DNA of 64,000 nt from Herbinix sp. (GTDB taxonomy: Bacteria; Bacillota; Clostridia; Lachnospirales; Lachnospiraceae). Below, piece by piece: positions 54,366 through 62,657 of this stretch. The first letter of the stretch is position 1, and each line of letters starts with the position of its first letter. The stretch lies in NCBI GenBank assembly GCA_029240245.1, contig JARBTJ010000009.1:1-64000 (forward strand), given 5' to 3'. The position numbers and the translations under genes were made by a program. Below the pieces are notes generated by a model. That model did no database searches and had not been told where the DNA came from. It saw only the letters and a list, made by a program, of their open reading frames with translations.

Positions 54366-55460
54366 TTATTGAGCTACTGCTTTGTTGATAACTTCAACAA
54401 ATGCATTGATATGTACTGTTACGGAGCTTAAAAGATCAGCGTCAGTTGCATATCCATCAGTCATTGCAATACCGTTAACTTCGTCTAAGGTTTTGCCGGT
54501 TACATAAGTAGCAAATGCGTTTGCCTGCTCATACCACTCTTTGCTGATACCGGATTTTGCTTTCATACCATAAGCATCCTTGAGAACTTGCTTTGACTCA
54601 GGAGCTACAGTTAAATCAGTAGTAACAACACCGGTAGCATTGAAGTTAACATTTCCCTGGGAAGCATCAATTACACAGCTAGTGATTTTACCTGCAGCAT
54701 CAGTTGTTGTAACTACATAGTGAGAATAAGCCTGAGCTAAACCGTCAGCTTCTGCAGTTGCATCTTTGGATTTAGCCATATCTGTAGAGATACCAAGTCC
54801 AAGCTTATCTGTAGAAGAAGCTCCTAAATTCTGAGCGCTTGCAACAGCTTTGTCAATTGCATCGATAAATTCATTCACATGTACAGTTACGGAAGAAGCT
54901 AAGTCAGCATCTGTAGTTTTGCCTTCTTCGTTTAAAGCGATACCTTTTACTTCATCAATAGTTTTGCCAATTACGTATGTAGCAAATGCATTCGCCTGCT
55001 CATTCCATTCTTTGCCGATATCGGATTTACCAACCATACCGTATTCAGCACCAAGTTCCTGTTTGGACTTGAATTTTGTTGCGATATCAGTTGTAAGCTT
55101 ACCTTCTGCATTGAAGTTCATCTTAGTCTGAGCTACGTCAATTTTGCAATCTACGATTTTGCCGTCTTCGCCAACTAATACTGCAACAACAGTAGAGTCA
55201 ACTTCTGCTAAACCGTCAGCATCTGCAGCTGCATTCTTGGATTTGCCAAGAGCTGTAACAATTGCAAGACCAGTTTTAGCTGTTGCTGTAGCTGCTGCAT
55301 CATCAGCAGGTGCTTCTGTAGGATCAGCATCATCAGCAGGTGCCTCAGTAGGTGCTGTTGTAGGATCTGTATCAGGTGTGCCTTCATTTTTCTTACCGCA
55401 TGCGGTAAACATTGTCATTACTAACGTTAATGCCAGTAATAAGGTTAAAAGTTTTTTCAT
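54366..55460 (-). CDS. pplA: PplA-type flavinylated surface lipoprotein (two FMN sites)
   Basis: This 364-residue lipoprotein (lipobox FTAC, Cys21) has an acidic Thr/Pro/Ala linker (28-60) and two homologous domains (about 62-208 and 218-364). Each domain ends with DADL(A/L)SSVTVH(V/I)N followed by a helix, which has the shape of the ApbE flavinylation site. The predicted FMN-bearing residues are Thr192 and Thr348. The two-domain design with a lipid anchor and the neighbouring genes match Listeria PplA, the terminal extracellular electron carrier. It is probably the most expressed gene of the set: strong AGGAGG site and a terminator right after it. The domain pairing suggests an internal duplication. 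Confidence 0.88.
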   Translation of the reverse strand: MKKLLTLLLALTLVMTMFTACGKKNEGTPDTDPTTAPTEAPADDADPTEAPADDAAATATAKTGLAIVTALGKSKNAAADADGLAEVDSTVVAVLVGEDGKIVDCKIDVAQTKMNFNAEGKLTTDIATKFKSKQELGAEYGMVGKSDIGKEWNEQANAFATYVIGKTIDEVKGIALNEEGKTTDADLASSVTVHVNEFIDAIDKAVASAQNLGASSTDKLGLGISTDMAKSKDATAEADGLAQAYSHYVVTTTDAAGKITSCVIDASQGNVNFNATGVVTTDLTVAPESKQVLKDAYGMKAKSGISKEWYEQANAFATYVTGKTLDEVNGIAMTDGYATDADLLSSVTVHINAFVEVINKAVAQ

Positions 55461-55547
55461 AATTAAATCTCCTCCTAATTTTTCTTTTATTTTAAACCTT
55501 ACTTAATAAGCAGGTAAAATAAACTCAAGTAATAATGAAGTCTATAA

Positions 55548-56450
55548 CTAGCCAATAAAGGTACTAATAAAAATCATTAGTGAATTTGCACCCATGATTA
55601 TGATGTAATTCTGAATGGCTATTATAAATGTGGTAGCCTTATCCTGTTTCTTAAAGAATATCTTAATATTCTTCTGTACAATAAAGATTGTAAGTAAAGA
55701 TAGCAGGCATAATGGAGAAAGCATTTTAAATACTACCAAAAGTATGGTTGCTGCATAGGTTGTATAATATAACCCAGCAAACAGGGATAACGCTTTTTCT
55801 CCAATGTAGTAAGGCAAGGTGTGTCGCTTCACGGTAATATCCTTCTCTAAATCACATATATTGTTTGCCAACATAATATTGGCAGTGGTACAGAAGGGTA
55901 TTATCGACAGAAGTAATAAGGATATGATTGGCCTTATTTCTAATACTAGGGATATTGTCTGAAAATTAACATTCAATGACAAAAAATATCCGGAAGGCAT
56001 GTTAATATACAATATAATAAATGGTATCAGCAACCCATAAAATATTCCGGATAAGGCCTCGCCAAGCGGCTGCCTGGATATGGGAACCGGTCCATAGGTG
56101 TAAAATACTCCACATAGAAAGCAAATTCCACCTGCAATTAATACAACAATGTCGGTAAGATAGGCCAAATACAATCCCAAAGCAGCACTTATACCAAATA
56201 GAATATAAATAATCACAAGTGCTGTCTTTCTTGTAAACTGTAATTTCTGATGATTGTTTTTCGTATCTATGTAGTTGTTAATTGCTGTCGTAGTTAAATC
56301 AAACATAAACATTGCTCCGAAAAAAATTAAAGTAAGTTCCCAGTTTAGAGTCTGCTGCTTATAAATCAGATAAGCAATCGTCATCAGAAAAGCAAAGGTA
56401 CTGGTAATCTTAGTCCTAATTTCAACATAACCTAAAAATCTTTTTACCAC
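55548..56450 (-). CDS. dmkA: UbiA/MenA-type prenyltransferase (DmkA-like)
   Basis: This protein of about 300 residues has eight or nine membrane helices and belongs to the UbiA superfamily; it would attach a polyprenyl chain to DHNA to make demethylmenaquinone. The two prenyl-diphosphate-binding motifs are present in altered form: NNYIDTKNNHQK and NNICDLEKDITVKRHTLPYYIG. The best start is the GTG at 56450, five bases after an AGGTGG site; a GTG at 56459 is also possible. It lies between dmkB and pplA on one strand, as in the Listeria electron-transfer locus (DmkA). No menG-type gene is adjacent. Confidence 0.85.
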   Translation of the reverse strand: MVKRFLGYVEIRTKITSTFAFLMTIAYLIYKQQTLNWELTLIFFGAMFMFDLTTTAINNYIDTKNNHQKLQFTRKTALVIIYILFGISAALGLYLAYLTDIVVLIAGGICFLCGVFYTYGPVPISRQPLGEALSGIFYGLLIPFIILYINMPSGYFLSLNVNFQTISLVLEIRPIISLLLLSIIPFCTTANIMLANNICDLEKDITVKRHTLPYYIGEKALSLFAGLYYTTYAATILLVVFKMLSPLCLLSLLTIFIVQKNIKIFFKKQDKATTFIIAIQNYIIIMGANSLMIFISTFIG

Positions 56451-56535
56451 AATGTCCACCTAACTTACTCAGCGTCTGTCAACCAACTCTACCAGAAGGT
56501 AAAGTAGTTGACATAGCTGAATCATCAAACTGTCC

Positions 56536-57516
56536 TTATGCTGTACGGGATGCCTTATTTAATAACATAATAAGTTTATCCTTTTTATTGTCCGTAATAT
56601 CCAAATCATCCACTATTTTCATGGATTTATTGTAATACTTGCGTACAATCAGGCGAGTGAAATCCAGACCACCTGTTTTAGATACCGCTTCATTAATCTC
56701 ACTACGGGATACTCCACTGCCTTGAGCCTTCGCTCTGAAATCACCTAATTGTTTCAGTGCATGAATGAGCGGAAGTGTTATGACGCCCTGTTCGTAATCC
56801 GATTGTACCGGCTTATTCGCCGTTTCAACCGTATTTTCAAAATCTATGCAGTCATCCGTCAACTGAAAAATCATACCGATGTAATTACCCAATTTTCTGT
56901 ATTTCTTTGCTTCAGCCTCGCTGATGCCGGTAAATAACGCACCTGCAAAAAAGGAAGCTTCAAACAGAGCAGCTGTCTTTCCCGATATAATTTTCAAATA
57001 ATTAAAAAATGTCAAATTTACATTGTAATTATTTATATGCTGGTTCAGTTCGCCAAGGCAAACTTTTTCTACATAATCTGGCATATTAAGATTTAAAAAA
57101 TCCTGTCTGTTGGATATAGAGGCCGCCATACGGAGGGATACACTTAACAAATAGTCACCGCAAATTACTGCAGTTCTTTTTCCGTATTTCTTCTGAAGGG
57201 TGATATTTCCTCTGCGTAAATCAGCATTGTCAATTACATCATCATGAACCAGTGTAGCTAGATGTAATATTTCAATTGACGCTGCGATTTTAACTGCATC
57301 GGGATGAATCATTCCCTCTTTATCCTCTGCACAGATTAAAACTGAAGCAGCACGGATATATTTCCCCTGAGAAGCCAGTAAATGTTTTGTGTACTCGCGG
57401 ATAACGATCGGCGACTTGGATAAGGTATTATTGATCTCTGCCTTTACTAGATCGAATGCCTCATCGTACCATATTTTCTGGATATTCTCATCCATTGTTT
57501 TAACATCATTAATCAT
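56536..57516 (-). CDS. dmkB: polyprenyl diphosphate synthase (DmkB-like)
   Basis: This 326-residue trans-isoprenyl diphosphate synthase builds the side chain for the quinone. Both aspartate-rich regions are visible: HLATLVHDDVIDNADLRRG (first, DDxxD) and FQLTDDCIDFE (second, DDxxD). KYIRAASVL is an early segment, in the position of the GKRxRP region but lacking that standard sequence. Its start overlaps the end of ndh2 by eight bases, so the two are co-translated. In Listeria the equivalent DmkB supplies the demethylmenaquinone tail for flavin-based electron transfer. Chain length cannot be read. Confidence 0.9.
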   Translation of the reverse strand: MINDVKTMDENIQKIWYDEAFDLVKAEINNTLSKSPIVIREYTKHLLASQGKYIRAASVLICAEDKEGMIHPDAVKIAASIEILHLATLVHDDVIDNADLRRGNITLQKKYGKRTAVICGDYLLSVSLRMAASISNRQDFLNLNMPDYVEKVCLGELNQHINNYNVNLTFFNYLKIISGKTAALFEASFFAGALFTGISEAEAKKYRKLGNYIGMIFQLTDDCIDFENTVETANKPVQSDYEQGVITLPLIHALKQLGDFRAKAQGSGVSRSEINEAVSKTGGLDFTRLIVRKYYNKSMKIVDDLDITDNKKDKLIMLLNKASRTA

Positions 57517-59518
57517 TATAAATATACCACTTTCTAACGAATGGTAGTTTTTTCCATACTTTCTTTAGGCCTGGTATTGCATAATAGTCAAGACCAAAGG
57601 TTCTGCCTGCGCCAATTAATACAGCGATACCGGCAAAAATCATCCAGAAGGTTCCTAAATATAAACCGGTTGTACATACGAACATGAATTGCAGTATTAA
57701 GGATAAGGCAGCTGCAGGGGTTGTAAATAGTCCACCCATAAGTGCAAGACCGATTAAAATTTCTGCAACAACAATGAAAATCTGCATTGCAAGCTGTACA
57801 CCGTCCTTCGGTAAAATGAGTTTGTCAATAAACCAGTTCATTGCAGGGATATCAAGCTTAAATGCATAATCACTGATTTTAGATTCTGCAAGCGTCTTAC
57901 CGCTGACAAAAATCACTTTAACCAAACCAAGGATATTCCAGTCAGCAAGTACCTGACCAATTGCTTCTACTGCTCCACCGGCTGCTCCGGTTGCTGCACT
58001 AACTGCATCAGCTGCTACATCAGCTCCTGCTCCCGTAGCTGCACTAACAGTATCAGCACCTGCGGAGGTTTCTACAATACCTAAAATGCTGTTATACCAG
58101 GAATTAGCACCGCCGAAGAATCCGGTAAGCTTCGGTGCTTTAAACCAGCCATCCACGATCTTCATAATACCTTCAAATAACCATACGGCACCAAGCCAAA
58201 ATCTTAATGCTACTAATAAGAAGCTTGGCGTTTTATTGGAGAAATGTCCGCCAACAAAACTTCTGTTATTTCTTATCGTAAAGAACTCATGTTTTGCGTA
58301 ATTGAATATTTTATTCCAGCCAAGAACCTGTATAAAATAAATTATATTGATAAAATGCTTTGCAAACATTGCAAAGAAGGAAGGTAAGCTGAAGAAGTGA
58401 TTCGGCAAACCAACATGGGCCACACCGTAGCGTCCGCCTACACATACCATGACACCATGGAATGCGGGTTTGTAAACTTCCATTTCGCCTTTACCGGTAA
58501 TTGCAGCCACTATATTATGTGCACAGGTATGAGCGCTTTGCTCGCAGTTTTCAACCATCTGAGGTACTGGACGTTCTTCACCTTCCGGAACAAAGTACAT
58601 ATTATCACCAATTACATATACATTCTGGTTCTTGGTGGAACGAAGATGTGAATCTACCTGAATGCGTCCGCCTCGTACTAATTCTAAATTGGTGCCTGCT
58701 TCCTTCGTTACATCCGCACTTTGGATACCTGCTGCCCAAATAATTGTACCAACACTGTAGGTCTGAACCTTATCATTTTGTTTTAATTCTATGCTATCCT
58801 TTGTTACATTTGTAACAAACGCGCTCATGATAAGTTTGACACCCATTTTTTCGAGTCTTTTTGAAACCTTTCCGGAAAGCTTTTCCGGTAAGTTTGGAAT
58901 TGGTCTACTTAAACCATCCACGTTTACTAAGGTTACATCACTTCTCTTTATGTCATATTTTTCACAAAGAAAAGGAACATATTCCGCCAATTCACCAATC
59001 ATCTCTACACCGGTAAATCCTGCGCCAACAACATAGAACGATAATAATCTTTTTCTTTCAGTTTCATTCGGTTCGCATGAAGCGATACGGAATGTATTAT
59101 GAATATGTTCTCTTAATAAAACAGCATCCTCATAGGACCATAATTTGTAAGTAAACTCTTCCGCTCCGGGTATTCCGAAGAAGGTAGGCTTTGAACCTGC
59201 TGCAATTACTAAGTAATCAAACTTATAAGATTCGTTGGAGCCAACAACTATTTTTTTATCATAGTCTACTGAGGTTACCGTATCAAGCTTAACATCAACT
59301 TTTCTTCCGGCAAAAACTTTTTTTAAGTTGATTTTAATGCTATCCTCATCTACACGATTTGCAGCTACTTCATGTAGCTCCGTGAGCATCGTGTGGAAGG
59401 GATTTTTGTCGATAATTGTAATGGTAACATCATTATTCTTTTTGAACTTTTTAGCCAGTTTTTTTGCTGTTAAAATACCAGCGTAACCGGCACCGATAAT
59501 TACAATTCGTTTTTCCAT
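57509..59518 (-). CDS. ndh2: type II NADH dehydrogenase with C-terminal membrane domain (Ndh2)
   Basis: This 669-residue protein has an NDH-2 flavoprotein core (about 1-400) with the FAD motif IIGAGYAGILTAKKLAKK and the NADH motif VVGAGFTGVEMIGELAEY, passing electrons from NADH to quinone without pumping. The C-terminal 240 residues form a DoxX-like region with about four membrane helices (FLLVALRFWLGAVWLFEG; AMQIFIVVAEILIGLALMGG; AALSLILQFMFV; TFWMIFAGIAVLI), the extended form found in Listeria EET Ndh2. The loop between helices 1 and 2 (about 457-565) contains DTVSAATG (489-496) and DAVSAATG (504-511). It is the first gene of the operon; a good AAGGAG site precedes it. Confidence 0.9.
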   Translation of the reverse strand: MEKRIVIIGAGYAGILTAKKLAKKFKKNNDVTITIIDKNPFHTMLTELHEVAANRVDEDSIKINLKKVFAGRKVDVKLDTVTSVDYDKKIVVGSNESYKFDYLVIAAGSKPTFFGIPGAEEFTYKLWSYEDAVLLREHIHNTFRIASCEPNETERKRLLSFYVVGAGFTGVEMIGELAEYVPFLCEKYDIKRSDVTLVNVDGLSRPIPNLPEKLSGKVSKRLEKMGVKLIMSAFVTNVTKDSIELKQNDKVQTYSVGTIIWAAGIQSADVTKEAGTNLELVRGGRIQVDSHLRSTKNQNVYVIGDNMYFVPEGEERPVPQMVENCEQSAHTCAHNIVAAITGKGEMEVYKPAFHGVMVCVGGRYGVAHVGLPNHFFSLPSFFAMFAKHFINIIYFIQVLGWNKIFNYAKHEFFTIRNNRSFVGGHFSNKTPSFLLVALRFWLGAVWLFEGIMKIVDGWFKAPKLTGFFGGANSWYNSILGIVETSAGADTVSAATGAGADVAADAVSAATGAAGGAVEAIGQVLADWNILGLVKVIFVSGKTLAESKISDYAFKLDIPAMNWFIDKLILPKDGVQLAMQIFIVVAEILIGLALMGGLFTTPAAALSLILQFMFVCTTGLYLGTFWMIFAGIAVLIGAGRTFGLDYYAIPGLKKVWKKLPFVRKWYIYND

Positions 59519-59546
59519 AGCTACTCCTTAATCAATTTTTAATTGC

Positions 59547-59589
59547 ATTGTAACAAAACCATCCCGTTTCGTCAATTATTTCGTTACAA
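59547..59589 (-). promoter_or_regulatory. promoter of the ndh2 (FLEET) operon
   Basis: On the minus strand -35 TTGACG (59575-59570) and -10 TACAAT (59552-59547) are 17 bases apart. The promoter lies between inverted TTGTAAC (59548-59554) and GTTACAA (59583-59589), which could be half-sites of a regulator. It does not match the Rex consensus TTGTGAA-N4-TTCACAA well. Confidence 0.65.
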
Positions 59590-60044
59590 ATAATACTATT
59601 TTGTCATAAATCATATTTACATGTATTTTTAAATTAAGCTAAGTATTTCATTATTCGTTGATAATCATACAAATACATCATGAATGTAATTTACATATCA
59701 TGAAATTTTCAACCAATAATGTTAAATTTATAACAAATTCATTCGCAAGAAATAACCTATTAAACTAAATTCCTTATACTTATCATACCCTGCAGGAATT
59801 ATATTTTCAATTCTATAAATATGGTTCTAATACCATCATATTCCACCCCGTAAGAGTGTGGGTTATGTTAAATATATTAAAATTATAACAATAAATGTAA
59901 TAATAGTAACCATTATTAGTCTAACATGCAATTCGAAGTTTGTCAATCGGAATACTTTGTAACACGATTAATATCCTATTTCATCCGTAACATATATGCC
60001 ATCGTGGAGGAATAAATAGAAATCGCGCTCTTCTTTCCGCCGGT
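59590..60044. other. upstream region of the FLEET operon
   Basis: About 450 bases of AT-rich DNA lie between the operon promoter and the methyltransferase gene. No terminator, riboswitch or small gene was recognised. A GC-richer patch with CCACCCCGTAAGAGTGTGGG lies near 59851-59870. Confidence 0.35.
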
Positions 60045-60878
60045 TTACTGCTTTTTTAGAAAAATCCACCACTGGCTGTCAAATTTGTCGATATATACTT
60101 CTTTGCATCCGGATAATTCGGATATCCAGCCCCTGACCAAAGGCATAAAATTTTCGAATAGATCAGCCGGGTATCCCCAGTCCAAATCCAATTGGAACAT
60201 GTAATGATTCATGGCAATGATTCCATTTTCCTTAAGTATGTCAAGCAAAGTACTCACTAATCCTAGAAAAGCCGGCTTAGCATTCTGCTCGAGGGTCCCC
60301 TCCTGCACTTGTTTCTGTATGATTTCTATCATTTTTGGAAGTGTGTCCATCCAATCGGAGTAAATAGTATCCACACCGACCTGATCGCATAAAATCGCCT
60401 GAATAACATCATTTACTCCATGTTGGAATGCGATGATGTCAACAGAATCAGAACCGATGTGACTCTTTAAATTTGCTGCATCATCGTCTACCAGAAGCAT
60501 TTTTATTGAAAGGTCCTTCGTTCTGTTAAGCAGACTTTCGTTCAGTATCTTATTCATATTTGCGGCTATGTAGGTACTGCCCGGATTGGAACGCGACAAT
60601 GCCTGCGGTATCATGTCAGCATCCCCTGATGCAACCTCCAATAAAGTTACCTGATTTTCACCGTACAGACTATGAATCAGCTCTGCCCATCTGGTGCGAA
60701 AATACAATTCATTAATTACAGTAAATTGGGCAATTGGTTTTACGATCAGAGCTTTCATTTGACTGGCCCGAATCTCCGGCATTATTGATAAGAATTCGGA
60801 GTATTCACTGTTATTTAAGTATTTTCGGGCATTTTCGTCGGATATAACATGTTCTTTAATTACATCAAGCGGCTTCAT
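60045..60878 (-). CDS. class I SAM-dependent methyltransferase-like protein
   Basis: This 277-residue cytosolic protein contains a Rossmann methyltransferase core: motif I as VTLLEVASGDADMIPQA (about 78-94), an acidic end of strand 2 less clear than normal, motif II-like DIIAFQHGVNDVIQAI and a late strand IIAMNHYMF. The GxGxG loop is altered (ASGDAD), so the cofactor role is uncertain. The N-terminal 70 residues form a helical cap. A ribosome site AAGGAG abuts the first ATG, so the second (60878) is chosen. It lies upstream of the quinone and electron-transfer genes on the same strand but is separated by about 525 bases. The substrate is unknown. Confidence 0.55.
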   Translation of the reverse strand: MKPLDVIKEHVISDENARKYLNNSEYSEFLSIMPEIRASQMKALIVKPIAQFTVINELYFRTRWAELIHSLYGENQVTLLEVASGDADMIPQALSRSNPGSTYIAANMNKILNESLLNRTKDLSIKMLLVDDDAANLKSHIGSDSVDIIAFQHGVNDVIQAILCDQVGVDTIYSDWMDTLPKMIEIIQKQVQEGTLEQNAKPAFLGLVSTLLDILKENGIIAMNHYMFQLDLDWGYPADLFENFMPLVRGWISELSGCKEVYIDKFDSQWWIFLKKQ

Positions 60879-60975
60879 AAGCATCTCCTTATCTTAAGGC
60901 CTATGTGGCATAGGACCTTACTTTGGAATTTATTACCTTGAGAATAACAAAGGCCACTATATCTGTCAAACATAT

Positions 60976-61004
60976 TTTGCTTTATCTCTGCTTTATCTCT
61001 GCTT
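60976..61004. repeat. short run of an 11-base tandem repeat
   Basis: Two to three units of TATCTCTGCTT lie between the divergent methyltransferase and radical SAM genes. The same unit forms the larger array at 61099-61160. Confidence 0.6.
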
Positions 61005-61098
61005 ATAATGTACCCATAACCGTGGACACATTATTTAGTGGAGACCTATCTTTCAGACATCTTTACTAAATCGATCCTTAATTATGGACACTGTGCAT

Positions 61099-61160
61099 TA
61101 TCTCTGCTTTATCTCTGCTTTATCTCTGCTTTATCTCTGCTTTATCTTTGCTTTATCTAT
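61099..61160. repeat. 11-base tandem repeat, about six units
   Basis: TATCTCTGCTT is repeated about six times head to tail with one or two changes at the right end. The 11-base period is close to one helical turn, so the units lie on the same DNA face. No protein-coding or CRISPR feature is involved. Confidence 0.75.
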
Positions 61161-61310
61161 GATTTCTTGTTCGAACATATGTTTGACTTTAATGAATTAA
61201 GGTGTTATAATGGGTTATACTTACAATATAATACCTTGGTTTTATTACTGGTAATTCATTAAATATATCAAACTGTTATTGTATATCGATGAGTATAAGA
61301 GGAGCGCTTC

Positions 61311-62525
61311 ATGGTTTATATAGGTCACGAGAATAAATTATCAATTGAAAATAAGATATTACTGATGCGGGAGGATGCACGCTTTGATGTTGCCGATGCG
61401 AATTTAACTTACGGACCGGAAGAATCGGAGGAAGTCAGTATACCGGACCCCTCGTTATTTCAAGATATCCATTCCAAACAAGCGCCTCCGAAGGTTCCGA
61501 AGGTGTTTCTTTCAAATAAATGCATTTTCAACTGTGCGTATTGCAGTTGCAGAGCAAGCCGGGAGTCAGACTCAAGATATTGCAACACGCCCAGAGAGCT
61601 TGCAGAAATATCGGTCCAACAGGCAAAGGATAACGGGCATGGCGTATTTATCACCTCAGCGATTTATCAGAATGCGAATTATACCGAGGAATTAATCATA
61701 GAAACACTTCGTATCATGCGGGAAGAGCTCTTTTATAAAGGTTACATTCATGCCAAAGTCATGCCGGGGACCGATCCTTTATTAATTGAAAAAGCCGGCC
61801 GCTACGCGAACCGGTTGAGTGTCAATATAGAAGTGGCTCAGAATTCCGGCTATGAAAGAATTGCTAAGCAAAAGAATAAGCAAATTATTCTGACACCCAT
61901 GCATCAAATCTGCAATCTGGTGCAATATGCAAAGCAATTCAAAGGAAAATCAAATCCATACCTTGCTATGTCCCAGACGACTCAGCTGATGGCTGGCAGT
62001 ACGGAGGAAACGGACCGCACCATTATGACTTTATCCGAGGCTTTATATAAGAAGTTTCATTTAAGCCGTGTCTATTATACCAATTTTCAATATGTTCATG
62101 AAGCAAGAGGATATGAGCTACCCATCACGCAGACGCCATCCTGGAGGGCAAGGCGGTTATATCAGGCAGACCGACTTCAGCAATTATACGGCTTCACTCC
62201 CGATGAAATCACACCTGAACAGGCACCCAATCTCACCGAGCATTTGGACCCGAAGATAGGATGGGCTTTACGAAATATCCATCTGTTTCCCATCGAAGTG
62301 AACCGTGCAGACTATGAGGAGCTACTAAGAATACCTGGAATCGGTCTTACCTATGCCAAGAAAATCCTAAGAGCCCGGCAATTTGGTACGATTACCCACC
62401 GGTCTCTTCGTGCGATCGGCGTATCTCTAAAGAGAAGCAATTATTTTATAACCTGCGATGGTAAATATGAAGGTGGAAAATATATCGAGCATCCGGAATT
62501 ACTGGAGCAGATCTTTCAAGAATAA
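61311..62525 (+). CDS. radical SAM protein of the putative DNA modification/repair type
   Basis: This 404-residue enzyme binds a 4Fe-4S cluster through Cys-x3-Cys-x2-Cys in KCIFNCAYCSCRASRES (about residues 68-78). It has a radical SAM barrel (VFITSAIYQN, IHAKVMPGTDPLL, SVNIEVAQNSGYERI) and a helix-hairpin-helix DNA-binding end (LLRIPGIGLTYAKKILRARQFGTI). This layout is that of TIGR03916, the putative DNA modification/repair radical SAM protein, often found next to a uracil-DNA-glycosylase-like partner (TIGR03915). No such partner follows here. Start set by GAGGAGC and a spacing of seven bases. The substrate is unknown. Confidence 0.88.
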   Translation: MVYIGHENKLSIENKILLMREDARFDVADANLTYGPEESEEVSIPDPSLFQDIHSKQAPPKVPKVFLSNKCIFNCAYCSCRASRESDSRYCNTPRELAEISVQQAKDNGHGVFITSAIYQNANYTEELIIETLRIMREELFYKGYIHAKVMPGTDPLLIEKAGRYANRLSVNIEVAQNSGYERIAKQKNKQIILTPMHQICNLVQYAKQFKGKSNPYLAMSQTTQLMAGSTEETDRTIMTLSEALYKKFHLSRVYYTNFQYVHEARGYELPITQTPSWRARRLYQADRLQQLYGFTPDEITPEQAPNLTEHLDPKIGWALRNIHLFPIEVNRADYEELLRIPGIGLTYAKKILRARQFGTITHRSLRAIGVSLKRSNYFITCDGKYEGGKYIEHPELLEQIFQE

Positions 62526-62526
62526 A

Positions 62527-62564
62527 GCAGCGAATCTCTAAATTTAGTGAGATTTGCTGCTTAT
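62527..62564 (+). terminator. terminator after the radical SAM gene
   Basis: Arms GCAGCGAATCTC (62527-62538) and GAGATTTGCTGC (62549-62560) pair with one mismatch directly after the stop codon, followed by TTATAT. It is also suitable for ending the converging MATE gene. Confidence 0.75.
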
Positions 62565-62657
62565 ATATGAAATATTTGGAATGTAATAATTCTAGAAGTT
62601 ATATAGGGGAATATCTATTGCTCCTTCCGAAGGCATTTTCCGGTTATCCAAAGATGA

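Noticed and set aside
59547-59589. Rex operator at the FLEET promoter
   Set aside because: The half-sites TTGTAAC/GTTACAA are 28 bases apart and differ from the compact Rex consensus.
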